DNA from: Candidatus Vesicomyosocius okutanii
GTDB taxonomy: Bacteria; Pseudomonadota; Gammaproteobacteria; PS1; Pseudothioglobaceae
Assembly (NCBI RefSeq): GCF_000010405.1
Contig: NC_009465.1
Coordinates: 744,001-808,000 of the forward strand
Direction of reading: 5' to 3'
DNA: 64,000 nucleotides
Shown here: piece by piece, positions 53,701 through 63,968 of the stretch
How positions within the stretch are numbered: the stretch's first letter is position 1
Layout: each line of letters starts with the position of its first letter
Position numbers and translations under genes: made by a program
Notes under the pieces: generated by a model
What the model was told of the DNA's origin: nothing
The model's database searches: none
Seen by the model: the letters and a program-made list of their open reading frames with translations, nothing else

Positions 53701-53765
53701 CTATACTACTTCGTCTTTTTTTGAAACCTATCTTACAAACGTAAAAAATACTTATAGTACGATTT

Positions 53766-53805
53766 AAAAGTTTAAAAATTAAATAAAATTTTTAAACTTT
53801 TTTTT
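53766..53805 (+). terminator. AT-rich intrinsic terminator after tRNA-Ser
   Basis: AAAAGTTTAAAAATT (53766-53780) and its exact complement (53787-53801) form a 15-bp stem with a six-base loop, and the T-run continues for four more bases. It separates tRNA-Ser from thiG, whose ATG is 23 bases further on. Confidence 0.75.
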
Positions 53806-53827
53806 CACAGTAAAATACTTAATTACT

Positions 53828-54607
53828 ATGATTGACATACCCTTAGTAATTGCCAAAAAAACTTATAACTCTCGCTTATTAGTTGGATCAGGAAAATATA
53901 AAGACCTTAATGAAACCAAACTGGCAACGGATATGGCAGAAGCTGATATCATTACTGTTGCTATTCGCCGTACTAATATTGGACAAAATGTCAATGAACC
54001 TAATCTATTAGATATTATTTCACCAAACAAATACACTATTCTACCAAATACTGCAGGCTGTTACAATGCTAAAGATGCTATTCGAACTTGCCAATTAGCA
54101 CGTGAACTTTTAGGTGGGCATAATTTGATTAAATTAGAAATATTAGGAGATAAAAAAACACTTTATCCTAATATTGTTGAAACCCTATCTGCCGCAAAAA
54201 CACTAGTCGATAATGGGTTTGATGTTATGGTTTATACCAGTGATGATCCAATCGTTGCTAAAGAATTAGAAAACATTGGTTGCGTTGCAATAATGCCACT
54301 CGCCTCACTTATAGGCTCAGGTCAGGGTATTACCAATCCAACACAAATAAAACTAATCAAAGAACACGCTACTGTACCAGTATTGATTGATGCTGGTATT
54401 GGTTGTGCCAGTGATGCCGCCAAGGCAATGGAACTTGGCTGTGATGGTGTGCTAATGAACTCAGCCATTGCCAATGCAAACAACCCAATTTTAATGGCAA
54501 GCGCTATGAAAAACGCCATTATCGCAGGACGAGAATCTTTCCTTTCAGGTAGAATGATGAAGAAATCCTACGCCTCTGCTTCATCACCAATGGTGGATTT
54601 AATTTAA
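53828..54607 (+). CDS. thiG: Thiazole synthase
   Basis: ThiG builds the thiazole phosphate ring of thiamine from DXP, dehydroglycine and sulfur carried by ThiS. The TIM barrel shows [23 protein letters not shown], the Schiff-base Lys in NLIKLEIL, and [20 protein letters not shown]. 259 residues, normal. It stands alone: thiS, thiF and thiH/thiO are not adjacent. It lies within the inverted repeat pair. Confidence 0.96.
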
Positions 54608-55155
54608 CATTAAAACCTAAACAATACACCTGTATAGTTTGACTAAAATAATTTATTATGTATATTCATCATATGAATGATATCTATCGTTTTAATTATT
54701 CTAAATTACTAACAAAAATCAGTGTCATTTTATTAATCAATATCAACATCAACAACTCTGTTTTTTCTCTTAAATATTAGAAAAAATACTACTCACTATT
54801 TTTAAAACGCTTAATGTTATTACTTTATAATGACACAATCCAAATTCTCATATATAAATCAGCCTCTATAATTATTTTATTAATTTAAAAAATATAAAAC
54901 ACATCATACAAACATTGTTATGACCGTAACGATAATTAAGATCAAAAAATATACATCTCCAAATAAATTTTTATTATGCTTATGTTTAATATATTTTTAT
55001 AGTCCGTATTTAATTGCTTCAACCGCTATAGACATTTGTTTTTAGGAATATAAGAACTAAATATTCTTATGAATTATCTAAACAATAGTAAGAGTTTGAT
55101 TATATTGTGATTATATTGTATTATCAAGTTACCTTATAAAATATAAAACAAATTC
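54608..55155. other. Gene-free region between thiG and bioF
   Basis: 548 AT-rich bases without a gene. The only conspicuous feature is the right arm of the inverted repeat (54771-54828). The bioF promoter should be here but is not distinctive. Confidence 0.55.
54771..54828 (-). repeat. Long inverted repeat, right arm
   Basis: Reverse-complement partner of 53455-53512, 56 of 58 bases identical. It ends about 330 bases before bioF. Neither arm contains a gene. Confidence 0.9.
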
Positions 55156-56253
55156 ATGAACTTTTCACAAGAATTATCAAATCTTAAGCAAAATTATCTT
55201 TATCGCACAAGAAAAATATCTAAAAATACTCAAATTAGTATTAATGGAAAATCATTGATAAATTTTTGTTCAAATGACTATCTGTCGCTTGCCAGCCATC
55301 CACAAGTTAAAGAAGCATTTAAACAAGGGATTGATAAATTTGGTGTTGGTGCTAGCGCATCACACTTGATTAGCGGACATACAGCGACACATCAAGCATT
55401 AGAAGAAGCATTAGCTAATTATACAGGACAAGAAAAAGCCTTATTATTCTCAACTGGTTATATGGCTAATATAGGAGTATTTTCTGCACTTAAGGATAAA
55501 CTTAATTGGGTATTGCAAGATAAATTTAACCATGCTTCACTCATTGATGCAAATCATTTAATTGGTTTACCACTTCAACGATATTTACATAACAATCTTA
55601 AATCATTAAAGAAAAAAATAAATAAGCAAACTGGACAAGGACTAATTGTAACTGAGAACGTATTTAGCATGGACGGTGATCAGGCTAACATTAAAGGTAT
55701 TGAAAAAATTATAGAAAAAACTGATACATTTTTGATGCAAGATGATGCGCACGGATTTGGTGTATTTAAGCCAATTATTCCAAAAAATTCAATTTACATG
55801 GCAACACTAGGTAAGGCTGCAGGTACTATGGGGGCTTTTGTAGCTGGTAATGAGGATTTAATTGATTTTTTAATCCAAAAATCACGCCCTTATATTTATA
55901 CGACAGCAATTATACCAGCTTTATGTAGTGCCACACTAAAAAGCTTAGAATTAATTAAAGAAGGGGAACAAAATACTAAATTATTGGCTAATATTCATTA
56001 TTTCCAAAGTCTTTCTAAAGCACTAAACCTACCCATTAAAGCATCTAATAGCGCTATCCAACCACTCATTTTAGGTAATAATAAAAAATCAATTAATATT
56101 TCAAAAAAGTTATTCAGTACAGGTTTTCATATCAGTGCCATTCGCCCACCAACTGTACCAAAAAACACAGCTCGTTTAAGAATAACACTAAGTGCTAACC
56201 ATACACAAAACCAAATTAAACAACTTCTTATCCAACTTAAATATGTTATATAG
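55156..56253 (+). CDS. bioF: 8-amino-7-oxononanoate synthase
   Basis: BioF is the PLP enzyme that condenses pimeloyl-ACP with alanine in biotin synthesis. Motifs: NFCSNDYLSLASHP, GASASHLISGHTATH, DDAHGFGVF (PLP-ring Asp/His) and TLGKAAGTMGAF with the Schiff-base Lys. 365 residues, a little shorter than E. coli (384). It overlaps bioH by 11 bases. Confidence 0.96.
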   Translation: MNFSQELSNLKQNYLYRTRKISKNTQISINGKSLINFCSNDYLSLASHPQVKEAFKQGIDKFGVGASASHLISGHTATHQALEEALANYTGQEKALLFSTGYMANIGVFSALKDKLNWVLQDKFNHASLIDANHLIGLPLQRYLHNNLKSLKKKINKQTGQGLIVTENVFSMDGDQANIKGIEKIIEKTDTFLMQDDAHGFGVFKPIIPKNSIYMATLGKAAGTMGAFVAGNEDLIDFLIQKSRPYIYTTAIIPALCSATLKSLELIKEGEQNTKLLANIHYFQSLSKALNLPIKASNSAIQPLILGNNKKSINISKKLFSTGFHISAIRPPTVPKNTARLRITLSANHTQNQIKQLLIQLKYVI

Positions 56254-56980
56254 TAACACAGAAGGTTTTGGGGTTGATTTAGTATTGCTTCATGGTTGGG
56301 GATTTAACTCAAAATTGTTTAATAGTTTATTTTATAATTATAAAAATCAATACCGCATCACACTTATTGATTTACCTGGACATGGTAGAAGTACTAATAT
56401 TGATGGTGGACTTAATGAATGGTGTGATGAAATTATCAAAATTTTGCCAAGAAATCCTATTCTATTAGGATGGTCTTTAGGTGGATTACTTGCCATAAAT
56501 ATTGCCAGTAAAATAACTGTATCAAGCCTTATTCTTATTGCATCAACGCCAAATTTTATCCAAACAAATAATTGGGAATTTGGCATAGATAAAAATAATT
56601 TTAAGCAATTTTCAAATGCTCTACAACTAAATTTATCTAAAAGTTTAAAACGCTTTATTAGTTTGCAAACCAAAAATAAATCAAAACTTAAAACATTAAA
56701 TAAAATTATTGAACAATACTCAACAACAACACAAGCACTTAATCAAGGCTTGGAAATATTACTTAACACAAACCTAAATAATAAATTTAAAAAACTATCT
56801 ATACCAATAGAAGTAGTACTGGGAAAATATGATACTTTAGTGCCAATTAAAATTAGCCATTGGTACCATCAAAATAACATAAAAACTTGTGTCTTAAACA
56901 CTGGACACTTGCCTTTTTTACATCATGACTTTGCTCTACCATCAACGCTTGAAGTTAAGTATAATCCAAGTAATACTTAA
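56243..56980 (+). CDS. bioH: Pimeloyl-ACP methyl ester carboxylesterase
   Basis: BioH removes the methyl group from pimeloyl-ACP methyl ester, ending the BioC-BioH route to pimelate. Alpha/beta hydrolase with [12 protein letters not shown], the nucleophile elbow LGWSLGG, and catalytic Asp (GKYDTLVP) and His (TGHLPFLHH). I choose the ATG at 56243 (product [10 protein letters not shown], 245 residues), overlapping bioF; a longer frame would lie inside bioF. bioC is not in the window. Confidence 0.93.
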   Translation: MLYSNTEGFGVDLVLLHGWGFNSKLFNSLFYNYKNQYRITLIDLPGHGRSTNIDGGLNEWCDEIIKILPRNPILLGWSLGGLLAINIASKITVSSLILIASTPNFIQTNNWEFGIDKNNFKQFSNALQLNLSKSLKRFISLQTKNKSKLKTLNKIIEQYSTTTQALNQGLEILLNTNLNNKFKKLSIPIEVVLGKYDTLVPIKISHWYHQNNIKTCVLNTGHLPFLHHDFALPSTLEVKYNPSNT

Positions 56981-56994
56981 CTTTGGAGAAATTG

Positions 56995-57483
56995 ATGAGT
57001 GTACTAGTGGGTGTCATTATGGGGTCAAAATCAGATTGGATAACCATGAAAAATACAGTAAACATACTCAAAGAACTTAGTATTCCATACGAGGTTAAAG
57101 TAATTTCTGCGCATCGAACACCGGATTTAATGTTCTACTATGCATCAAATGCACTTAAACGTGGACTTAAAGTAATTATTGCAGGTGCAGGTGGTGCTGC
57201 GCATTTACCAGGTATGGTAGCTAGCAAAACTATTGTTCCAGTATTAGGCGTACCTATTCAATCATGTGCACTTAATGGTCAAGATTCTTTATTGTCCATT
57301 GCCCAAATGCCTGCTGGTATCCCTGTTGGTACATTAGCTATTGGTAAAGCAGGTGCTAAAAATGCAGGTATTTTAGCTGCACAAATTATTGGCAATGAAA
57401 ACCAAACCATTAGAAATATAGTAACTAATTTTAGAGCTAAACAAACTCAAGATATTTTAGACAATTCTAATCCTCAAGAATAA
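56995..57483 (+). CDS. purE: N5-carboxyaminoimidazole ribonucleotide mutase
   Basis: PurE moves the carboxylate of N5-CAIR to give CAIR in purine synthesis. The signature [25 protein letters not shown] and [10 protein letters not shown] are all present. The ATG at 56995 follows a GGAGA ribosome site and gives [10 protein letters not shown] (162 residues). It is followed by purK after three bases, the usual class I PurE pairing. Confidence 0.97.
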   Translation: MSVLVGVIMGSKSDWITMKNTVNILKELSIPYEVKVISAHRTPDLMFYYASNALKRGLKVIIAGAGGAAHLPGMVASKTIVPVLGVPIQSCALNGQDSLLSIAQMPAGIPVGTLAIGKAGAKNAGILAAQIIGNENQTIRNIVTNFRAKQTQDILDNSNPQE

Positions 57484-57486
57484 CAT

Positions 57487-58566
57487 ATGAAAGTTGGTAT
57501 ATTAGGTGCAGGCCAGTTGGGTAGAATGCTAGCTATTTCTGGCTATCCACTAAATCACCAATTTGGTTTTTCTGGTGAAACTCATGACGAACCATCCTCT
57601 TTATTAGGGCATATGTTTGCACATAAAGATAATATTAACTCTTTAATAGAGTTTTCTGATGTTATTACTTATGAAAGTGAAAATACTAAAGTTGAAATTA
57701 TTAAAAAAATTAACAAAAAAGTCCCTGTTCACCCTAATGAAAAATCATTATTTATTACACAACATCGTGGTCGAGAAAAAGCTTTATTTAATCAGCTAAA
57801 CATTCCTTGTGCACCCTATCAAATGGTAAATTCTGAATCAGATTTAAAAGCAGCAATTAAAACTATTGGTTTACCAGCAATTTTAAAAACTGTGACCGAT
57901 GGTTATGATGGTAAGGGTCAATTCCTCCTCCATGAAGCTAAACAGATTACTAAAGCCTGGAAAAGCATGAATGATGTAGAATCAATTCTAGAAGGGTTTA
58001 TCAATTTTAAACGTGAGCTTTCTTTAATTGCTGTACGTGGTATTGATAATAGCCATAAATACTACCCAATAGTTGAAAATAAACATCATAAAGGTATTTT
58101 AAGATTAACCATTGCACCTGCTCAAAATATTAACGAAAAAATTCAAAAAACAGCACAGTATTACATGAAAACTTTACTCGACGAAATGGATTACATTGGT
58201 GTGCTTACTATTGAATTATTTGAAACTAAAAATGGGTTAATAGTTAATGAAATGGCACCACGAGTACACAATTCTGGACATTGGAGTATTGAAGGCACTA
58301 ACACTTCACAATTTCAAAATCACATCCGTGCAATCACTGGTATGCCACTTGGTGACACCACACCAACACATCCATTTTGTGCAATGATTAATATTATTAG
58401 TAAACTAGGGGATATTGATACTGTGCTAAAAATGCCAAATACACACCTACATCTATATGATAAATCTGAACGCAAAAATCGAAAACTAGGTCATACCAAT
58501 ATCACTGCTAATTCTCAAGCTAAGCTAAATGAGAGTATTGCAAAATTAAAAAACTTTTTACCTTAA
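57487..58566 (+). CDS. purK: N5-carboxyaminoimidazole ribonucleotide synthase
   Basis: PurK uses ATP and bicarbonate to carboxylate AIR, supplying PurE. An ATP-grasp enzyme with N-terminal GILGAGQLGRML, the glycine-rich TDGYDGKGQF, and NEMAPRVHNSGHW near the active site. 359 residues, standard. It converges with the glutaredoxin gene, only seven bases away. Confidence 0.97.
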   Translation: MKVGILGAGQLGRMLAISGYPLNHQFGFSGETHDEPSSLLGHMFAHKDNINSLIEFSDVITYESENTKVEIIKKINKKVPVHPNEKSLFITQHRGREKALFNQLNIPCAPYQMVNSESDLKAAIKTIGLPAILKTVTDGYDGKGQFLLHEAKQITKAWKSMNDVESILEGFINFKRELSLIAVRGIDNSHKYYPIVENKHHKGILRLTIAPAQNINEKIQKTAQYYMKTLLDEMDYIGVLTIELFETKNGLIVNEMAPRVHNSGHWSIEGTNTSQFQNHIRAITGMPLGDTTPTHPFCAMINIISKLGDIDTVLKMPNTHLHLYDKSERKNRKLGHTNITANSQAKLNESIAKLKNFLP

Positions 58567-58573
58567 TAAAATA

Positions 58574-58948
58574 TTATCTAAAATGCTTATTTAAATAAGT
58601 ACTAATCTCATTAGATTCAAACATCCACTGAACTTCATCGCCATTAGTAATTTTTAAACAAGGCACTTGAACTTTACCAGTTTCTCGCTGTATTTCATCT
58701 CTAAATTTACTACCAATAGTTTGAGCGTTGCGCGTAATAATGTGTAGGTTTAATCGTTTAATCATGCGGCGAGTTTTGATACAAAACGGACAACCAAAGA
58801 ACTGATACAACTCAATATTAATAGTTTCTTTATCTACTTTATGTTGTTGTTCGCTAGTACGTTTAACCTTACTAACTGGAACTATCCAACTAATAAAAGC
58901 GATAATAGCACCTAAACCATTTCTAAATCCTTTTAGTAAAAATCTCAT
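58574..58948 (-). CDS. Membrane-tethered glutaredoxin-like protein
   Basis: The 124-residue protein has an N-terminal hydrophobic helix (about 12-28), then a basic linker and a glutaredoxin fold. The active site is CPFC in YQFFGCPFCIKTRRM, and the cis-Pro is in GKVQVPCLKI. The topology would place the thioredoxin fold on one side of the inner membrane; which side cannot be decided. It overlaps folD by four bases. The specific partner is unknown. Confidence 0.88.
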   Translation of the reverse strand: MRFLLKGFRNGLGAIIAFISWIVPVSKVKRTSEQQHKVDKETINIELYQFFGCPFCIKTRRMIKRLNLHIITRNAQTIGSKFRDEIQRETGKVQVPCLKITNGDEVQWMFESNEISTYLNKHFR

Positions 58949-59778
58949 ATTCTTGCCTCATATGCGGTTAATGTATTTTTTAATAATGTAGCGATAGTCA
59001 TTGGTCCAACACCACCTGGTACTGGAGCAATCCAACCAGCAACTTTCCTGACAGATTCAAAATCAACATCTCCAACCAAACAACCATTATCCAATCGATT
59101 AATACCTACATCAATCACAATAGCACCCGGTTTAATCCAATCGCTCTGAATCATCTTAGGAATACCAACTGCAACAACAACAATATCTGCTTGTATTAAT
59201 TTGCAAGAGAGATTTTTAGTTTTGCTATTGCAGATAGTAACCGTTGCTTTAGCATTTAACAACTCACACGCCATCGGACGACCAACAATATTAGATGCAC
59301 CAACTACTACACAATTTTTACCCACTAAATCTATTTCAATAGATTCAAGCATCAACATCACTCCTTTTGGCGTACACGGGTGTAAGAAAGGCTTATTCTG
59401 CATCAATTTACCAATATTTTCACTATGAAAACCATCTACATCCTTTTTAGGAGAGATAGTTTCAATTACTAAATTAACATCTAAATGCTTTGGTAGTGGT
59501 AATTGCACTAAGATACCATCAATTTTATCATCATGATTTAAACGCTCAATTTCAAATAATAATTCTTCTTGGGAAATATTATCAAATCTATTAATTATTT
59601 CTAAATAAAAACCAACTTCTTTACAAGCATCCTCTTTATTACGAATATAAACTTCTGAAGCATCATCATCACCAACTAAAATAACTGCTAAACCTGGCTT
59701 TCTATCAAGCGTATCAACCTTTAATTTAATACTTGCTTGTAAATTTTGTGCAATTTTTTTACCATTAATAACATTCAT
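58945..59778 (-). CDS. folD: Methylenetetrahydrofolate dehydrogenase/cyclohydrolase
   Basis: FolD interconverts methylene-, methenyl- and 10-formyl-tetrahydrofolate. Motifs: EVYIRNKEDACKEVG with the catalytic Lys, GILVQLPLPKHLD, PKKDVDGFH, GASNIVGRPMA and PVPGGVGPMTIATLL. 277 residues, normal. It supplies formyl donor for fmt and purine synthesis, both in this window. It starts three bases after the kdsB stop. Confidence 0.97.
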   Translation of the reverse strand: MNVINGKKIAQNLQASIKLKVDTLDRKPGLAVILVGDDDASEVYIRNKEDACKEVGFYLEIINRFDNISQEELLFEIERLNHDDKIDGILVQLPLPKHLDVNLVIETISPKKDVDGFHSENIGKLMQNKPFLHPCTPKGVMLMLESIEIDLVGKNCVVVGASNIVGRPMACELLNAKATVTICNSKTKNLSCKLIQADIVVVAVGIPKMIQSDWIKPGAIVIDVGINRLDNGCLVGDVDFESVRKVAGWIAPVPGGVGPMTIATLLKNTLTAYEARI

Positions 59779-59781
59779 AAT

Positions 59782-60516
59782 TCAACCTAACTCTTTTCTT
59801 ACTTCATCCAAATCGCGTTGTATATCAACACCATGTCCAACACTAGCACAAGCCGGTGCTACATGAATATCGAACCCTTCGTTAAGCGCTGTTAACTGTT
59901 CTAATTTTTCAACTTTCTCATATGAAGAACTATTCATGGTTAGATATTGTTTAATAACCCCTGCTCTATAAGCATATACACCAATATGCTTATAGCACAA
60001 CTTTAAATCAAAATCCCTTGCCTCTCTAAAAAAAGGAATAGTAGCACGTGAAAAATATAAAGCCTTTCCAATTTTATTAAAAACTACTTTAACACAATTA
60101 GGATCAAAATATTGCGCCTTATCTGTAATTTGTTTACATAAAGTTGCTATTTGCATAGGGTTGGTTGCTAAGTTATTAACTACCTGATCAATCACACTTG
60201 GATCTAGCATTGGTTCATCACCCTGCACATTAACAATAATTTCATCATCATTAATATCTAACTTCTCCAACACTTGTGCAATTCTTAATGTACCAGAAGT
60301 GAAATGTCCGTCAGTCATACAAGTTATTGCACCAAAATCATTAGCAACTACCTCAATACGTTTATCATCGGTTGCAATAATGACACGATTTGCGCCACTA
60401 TTAACTGCATTTTCATAAGTTAATTGAATCAAAGGCTTTCCATGAACATCTCTAAGTAGTTTAGCTGGCAATCTACTTGATGCATACCTAGCAGGTATGA
60501 TAACGGAAAAATTCAT
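59782..60516 (-). CDS. kdsB: 3-deoxy-manno-octulosonate cytidylyltransferase
   Basis: KdsB activates KDO as CMP-KDO for lipid A assembly. Motifs: IIPARYASSRLPAKLL, VIIATDDKRIEVVA, NVQGDEPMLDP and HIGVYAYRAGVI. 244 residues, normal. Its ATG overlaps the ycaR stop by one base, within the order lpxK-ycaR-kdsB known from enterics. Confidence 0.97.
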   Translation of the reverse strand: MNFSVIIPARYASSRLPAKLLRDVHGKPLIQLTYENAVNSGANRVIIATDDKRIEVVANDFGAITCMTDGHFTSGTLRIAQVLEKLDINDDEIIVNVQGDEPMLDPSVIDQVVNNLATNPMQIATLCKQITDKAQYFDPNCVKVVFNKIGKALYFSRATIPFFREARDFDLKLCYKHIGVYAYRAGVIKQYLTMNSSSYEKVEKLEQLTALNEGFDIHVAPACASVGHGVDIQRDLDEVRKELG

Positions 60517-60695
60517 TACTTTTTATCACTACCTTTATCTAATTCACGTGCTTCTTCGACTAGTAAGATTGGAATACCGTCTTCAATTGGATAAGCCAAG
60601 CCACTCACTTCACAAATAAGCTCATTTCCCACTTGTTTTAGTGGAGCTTTACTTTTAGGACATACTAATAATTTTAACAAGGCTTCATCAATCAT
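60516..60695 (-). CDS. ycaR: Trm112-family small protein YcaR
   Basis: A 59-residue protein starting [19 protein letters not shown] and containing [20 protein letters not shown], which matches YcaR of E. coli across its length. The family resembles the zinc-ribbon methyltransferase activator Trm112; its role in bacteria is not established. Both neighbours overlap it (ATGA with lpxK, TAATG with kdsB), so the three genes are one coupled unit. Identified by eye because it is very short. Confidence 0.92.
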
Positions 60696-61639
60696 AATTT
60701 AGCTTCTAGTTCTTTAAAAAAATTATCGCTCAAATTAGCTTCAACTTGAAGGTACCACATTTGATTATTCGCGAATTGAATACATTTTACACAATCTTTA
60801 GCAGTCATAAGAATTGGATAATTATCTTCAAATACTAAATCACTTTGTTGATACACATAATGGTCAGCAAATATGTGTGGTTTTAAATTAATACCCAATC
60901 TAATTAATGTATCAAAAAAACGTTGTGGATAACCAATACCAGCAACACCATGACAATATTCACCATTGAAATAATCCAATGGTTTTTCCTCGCCTGTTTT
61001 AACATTAACAAATACTTTTAATATTAGTTTAATGTTAAATTCACCTGCACGAAAACCAGCATTATTTATCACAAAATCAACACTTTTAAGTCTGTCAATT
61101 GATTCCCTTAAAGGCCCTGATGGCAAGAAAAATTCATTACCAAAACGTCGAGTACCATCAATAACAGCTATTTCTATATTTCTATCCATTCTATAATGTT
61201 GTAAACCATCATCACTGATGATTAAATTAACTTGACATTGATTTATTAAATCCTCAACCGCCTGTGCCCTATTCCTATTAACCATCACCGGCAAATCTGC
61301 TTGCAAAGCGATAAGCAACGGTTCGTCACCTGATAAATAAACGTTAGTATTTTTACTCACTAACAAACTACCTTTATGATGCATACCACCGTAGCCACGT
61401 AATACCACGCCAACTTGCTTGCCTTGTTGTTTAAAATACTGTGCCAATAAAATCACAATTGGTGTTTTACCAGTACCACCAACTGTAATATTTCCCACCA
61501 CAATTACAGGACATTTAAATTTTTTAACCTTAAAAAAATTAACTTGATAAAGCCATTTTCTAAGTACTGATGCTAAATAAAAAATACCTGATATTGGCAG
61601 TAATAAATAATTAATAATACCTCGAGTATTTAAATCCAT
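60692..61639 (-). CDS. lpxK: Tetraacyldisaccharide 4'-kinase
   Basis: LpxK phosphorylates the lipid A precursor at the inner membrane. N-terminal membrane-anchoring helix (about 10-28), P-loop [32 protein letters not shown] and [14 protein letters not shown]. 315 residues, normal. msbA, which often precedes lpxK, is absent here. Confidence 0.96.
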
Positions 61640-62065
61640 TATTATCTAGTACTTATTTTCAATTTTATATTTTTTCTTATCAAATTTCAACATCACTACG
61701 GATAACTAATAATATTAAAATTAAGGTAAACGTAATAAGTAAATTAAACTTATTATTGACCATTAAATATTTCATATCAATCACTAAGAAACGAGTAGTA
61801 ACTATAATGGCAATAACTATCATTATATTAACTTTAGAATAAATATCCATCATTGCACCTGGTTTTAAGTAAATAAAAGTAAAATATTTTTAAATAATAC
61901 AAATACTCATGTGTAGCAAAATAAACAATTATTACCCCACCACAAATAATCCTAAAATATATATCGCCCTGTTGATTAGTTTGATATTTTATTGTTAGAT
62001 TAACCATATATACATTTTTATTTAACTATTTATAGCAGTGCTAATTATGACAAAATATTATCCTA
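61640..62065. other. Mostly gene-free region between divergent lpxK and lolC
   Basis: 426 AT-rich bases. It contains one short candidate membrane-protein frame on the minus strand (61680-61853) and presumably the promoters for lolC and lpxK, which are not distinctive. Confidence 0.5.
61680..61853 (-). CDS. Candidate 57-residue membrane protein upstream of lpxK
   Basis: An ATG-ATG start with AGGTG four bases upstream opens a 57-codon frame. It encodes two hydrophobic helices (about residues 9-26 and 36-51) separated by a basic loop. The stop is 40 bases before lpxK, same strand. Not recognised. AT-rich DNA yields such hydrophobic frames by chance, so this could be spurious or the remnant of a membrane gene. 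Confidence 0.35.
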   Translation of the reverse strand: MMDIYSKVNIMIVIAIIVTTRFLVIDMKYLMVNNKFNLLITFTLILILLVIRSDVEI

Positions 62066-63301
62066 ATGAGTATCGAATTTATAATTTCTAATCAATACTT
62101 ACGCTCCAATCAAAAAAAGGGTTTTATTTCCTTTATTCCTGGAGTTTCTATAGTGGGTTTAATTCTATCTGTCGTCACCTTGATTACAGTGTTATCTGTT
62201 ATGAATGGATTTCACAAAGAACTTAGAGACAGAGTACTAAATACCATTTCTCATTCATATATTACTCAATACAATAATTTAGTTGATAACTGGCAAAATT
62301 TACAAACTAAAATTAACAAACATCCTAATGTTGTTAGTACCTCACCTTATATTGAAAAATATGCTTTGCTAAGTACACACAATGGTACTCAAGGAGTTAA
62401 TGTACGAGGTATTAGACCTAACTTGGAAAAAAAAACTTCTATTCTATTAGACAAAATTAAGTCTGGTAATGCCAACTTGCTTAAATCAGATATTTTAATT
62501 GGTACAGGATTGGCAACACAACTAGGTTTAATTATTGGAGATAAAATTACACTACTTACACCTAAATTATCTTCTAATATTATAGGCATTCAGCCAAGGT
62601 TTAAACGCTTTACTATTAGTGGAATCTTTGATGCTGGTATTAGCGAATATGATAATAACTTAGCATTTATTAGCTTAGAACAAGCACAAAAGTTGTATAT
62701 TATGAAGGATAAAGTCTCTGGTATTCGACTTAAGGTTGATGATTTATTTAATGCTAAGAAGATCACTAATGAAATTATTACTAACTTGTTAGACGGTCGA
62801 TATTATGGTATTGACTGGACTGAACAAAAAGCCAACTTTATTAAAGCGCTGAATCTTGAAAAACAGATGATTAGTATTATAATGTCGCTCATTATTGCAG
62901 TTGCTGCTTTTAATATTGTTTCTATGATAGTAATGGTGGTAAATGATAGAAAAGCCGATATTGCTATTTTAAGAACACTTGGCATGACACCTAATCGTAT
63001 TGTAAAAATATTCCTTTATCAAGGATTAATAATTGGTCTAATTGGTATTACCATTGGTAGTATCTTAGGTGTATTACTCTCTCTTAATATTGAAATGATT
63101 GTTAGTGGTATTGAGTCTATTTTGGGCTTTCAGTTCTTTCCAAAAGATTTATTCTATATCAGTCGATTTCCTTCTGAAATACATATAATAGATATCGTTA
63201 AAGTTATCTTTGGCGGTTTTATTTTAATAACAATTGCCTCTATTTATCCAGCCAAACTAGCAGGAAAAATAGATATTGCCAAAGTGTTAAATCATGAATA
63301 A
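62066..63301 (+). CDS. lolC: Lipoprotein-releasing permease LolC/LolE family
   Basis: The inner-membrane permease extracts lipoproteins for delivery to LolA. MacB-like topology: helix 1 (about 22-45), large periplasmic domain, then three C-terminal helices (about 270-295, 312-345, 375-400). N-terminal SFIPGVSIVGLILSVVTLITVLSVMNGF is typical. 411 residues. It overlaps lolD by eight bases. No second permease follows lolD in the remaining bases, so it may act as a homodimer. Confidence 0.95.
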   Translation: MSIEFIISNQYLRSNQKKGFISFIPGVSIVGLILSVVTLITVLSVMNGFHKELRDRVLNTISHSYITQYNNLVDNWQNLQTKINKHPNVVSTSPYIEKYALLSTHNGTQGVNVRGIRPNLEKKTSILLDKIKSGNANLLKSDILIGTGLATQLGLIIGDKITLLTPKLSSNIIGIQPRFKRFTISGIFDAGISEYDNNLAFISLEQAQKLYIMKDKVSGIRLKVDDLFNAKKITNEIITNLLDGRYYGIDWTEQKANFIKALNLEKQMISIIMSLIIAVAAFNIVSMIVMVVNDRKADIAILRTLGMTPNRIVKIFLYQGLIIGLIGITIGSILGVLLSLNIEMIVSGIESILGFQFFPKDLFYISRFPSEIHIIDIVKVIFGGFILITIASIYPAKLAGKIDIAKVLNHE

Positions 63302-63968
63302 TATTATTGAATGCAACAATATTAGCTATACTTACTTTAATGGCAAACAAAAAATACCAATACTTAATAACCTCAACTTAAACGTTAAACAAGGTGAATC
63401 AATTGCAATTTTAGGACAATCAGGCTGTGGTAAATCTACTTTGCTTAATCTATTGGGTGGTATTGATAAACCCACTCAAGGAAAGATACTTATCAATGGA
63501 ATTAATCTAAATACATTAAACGAAAACGATACTACGTTATTACGCGGTAAATATTTAGGGTTTGTATACCAATTTCATCATCTGCTAAATGATTTTAGTA
63601 TGCTTGATAATGTTGCCATGCCTGAGCGAATACAAGGAGTGAATCAGAAATCTGCTCAAGCCAATGCTAAAAAATTACTCTCAAAAATAGGGCTTGAACA
63701 CCGCCTTAATCACTTACCAAGTGAACTCTCTGGTGGTGAACGACAACGAGTTGCTATTGCAAGAGCCTTAATTACAAATCCCAGTTGTATTTTAGCAGAT
63801 GAGCCTACTGGAAATTTAGATGCTAAAAATACTAACGAAATACTCAACCTAATGTTGGAACTCAATCATGATCAGAACTGTGCACTCATTATTGTAACTC
63901 ACGATGAAAAAATCGCTATAAAAATGGATAAATCTCTCATTTTAAATCATGGAATATTAACAACGTAG
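63294..63968 (+). CDS. lolD: Lipoprotein-releasing ABC ATPase LolD
   Basis: LolD powers LolCDE. Walker A GQSGCGKST, the Q-loop region GFVYQFHHLLNDFSMLDNVAMP which is the LolD hallmark, signature LSGGERQR, Walker B CILADEPTGNLD, and H-loop THD. 224 residues, complete. It begins inside the lolC end and stops 32 bases before the window edge. Confidence 0.97.
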   Translation: MNNIIECNNISYTYFNGKQKIPILNNLNLNVKQGESIAILGQSGCGKSTLLNLLGGIDKPTQGKILINGINLNTLNENDTTLLRGKYLGFVYQFHHLLNDFSMLDNVAMPERIQGVNQKSAQANAKKLLSKIGLEHRLNHLPSELSGGERQRVAIARALITNPSCILADEPTGNLDAKNTNEILNLMLELNHDQNCALIIVTHDEKIAIKMDKSLILNHGILTT

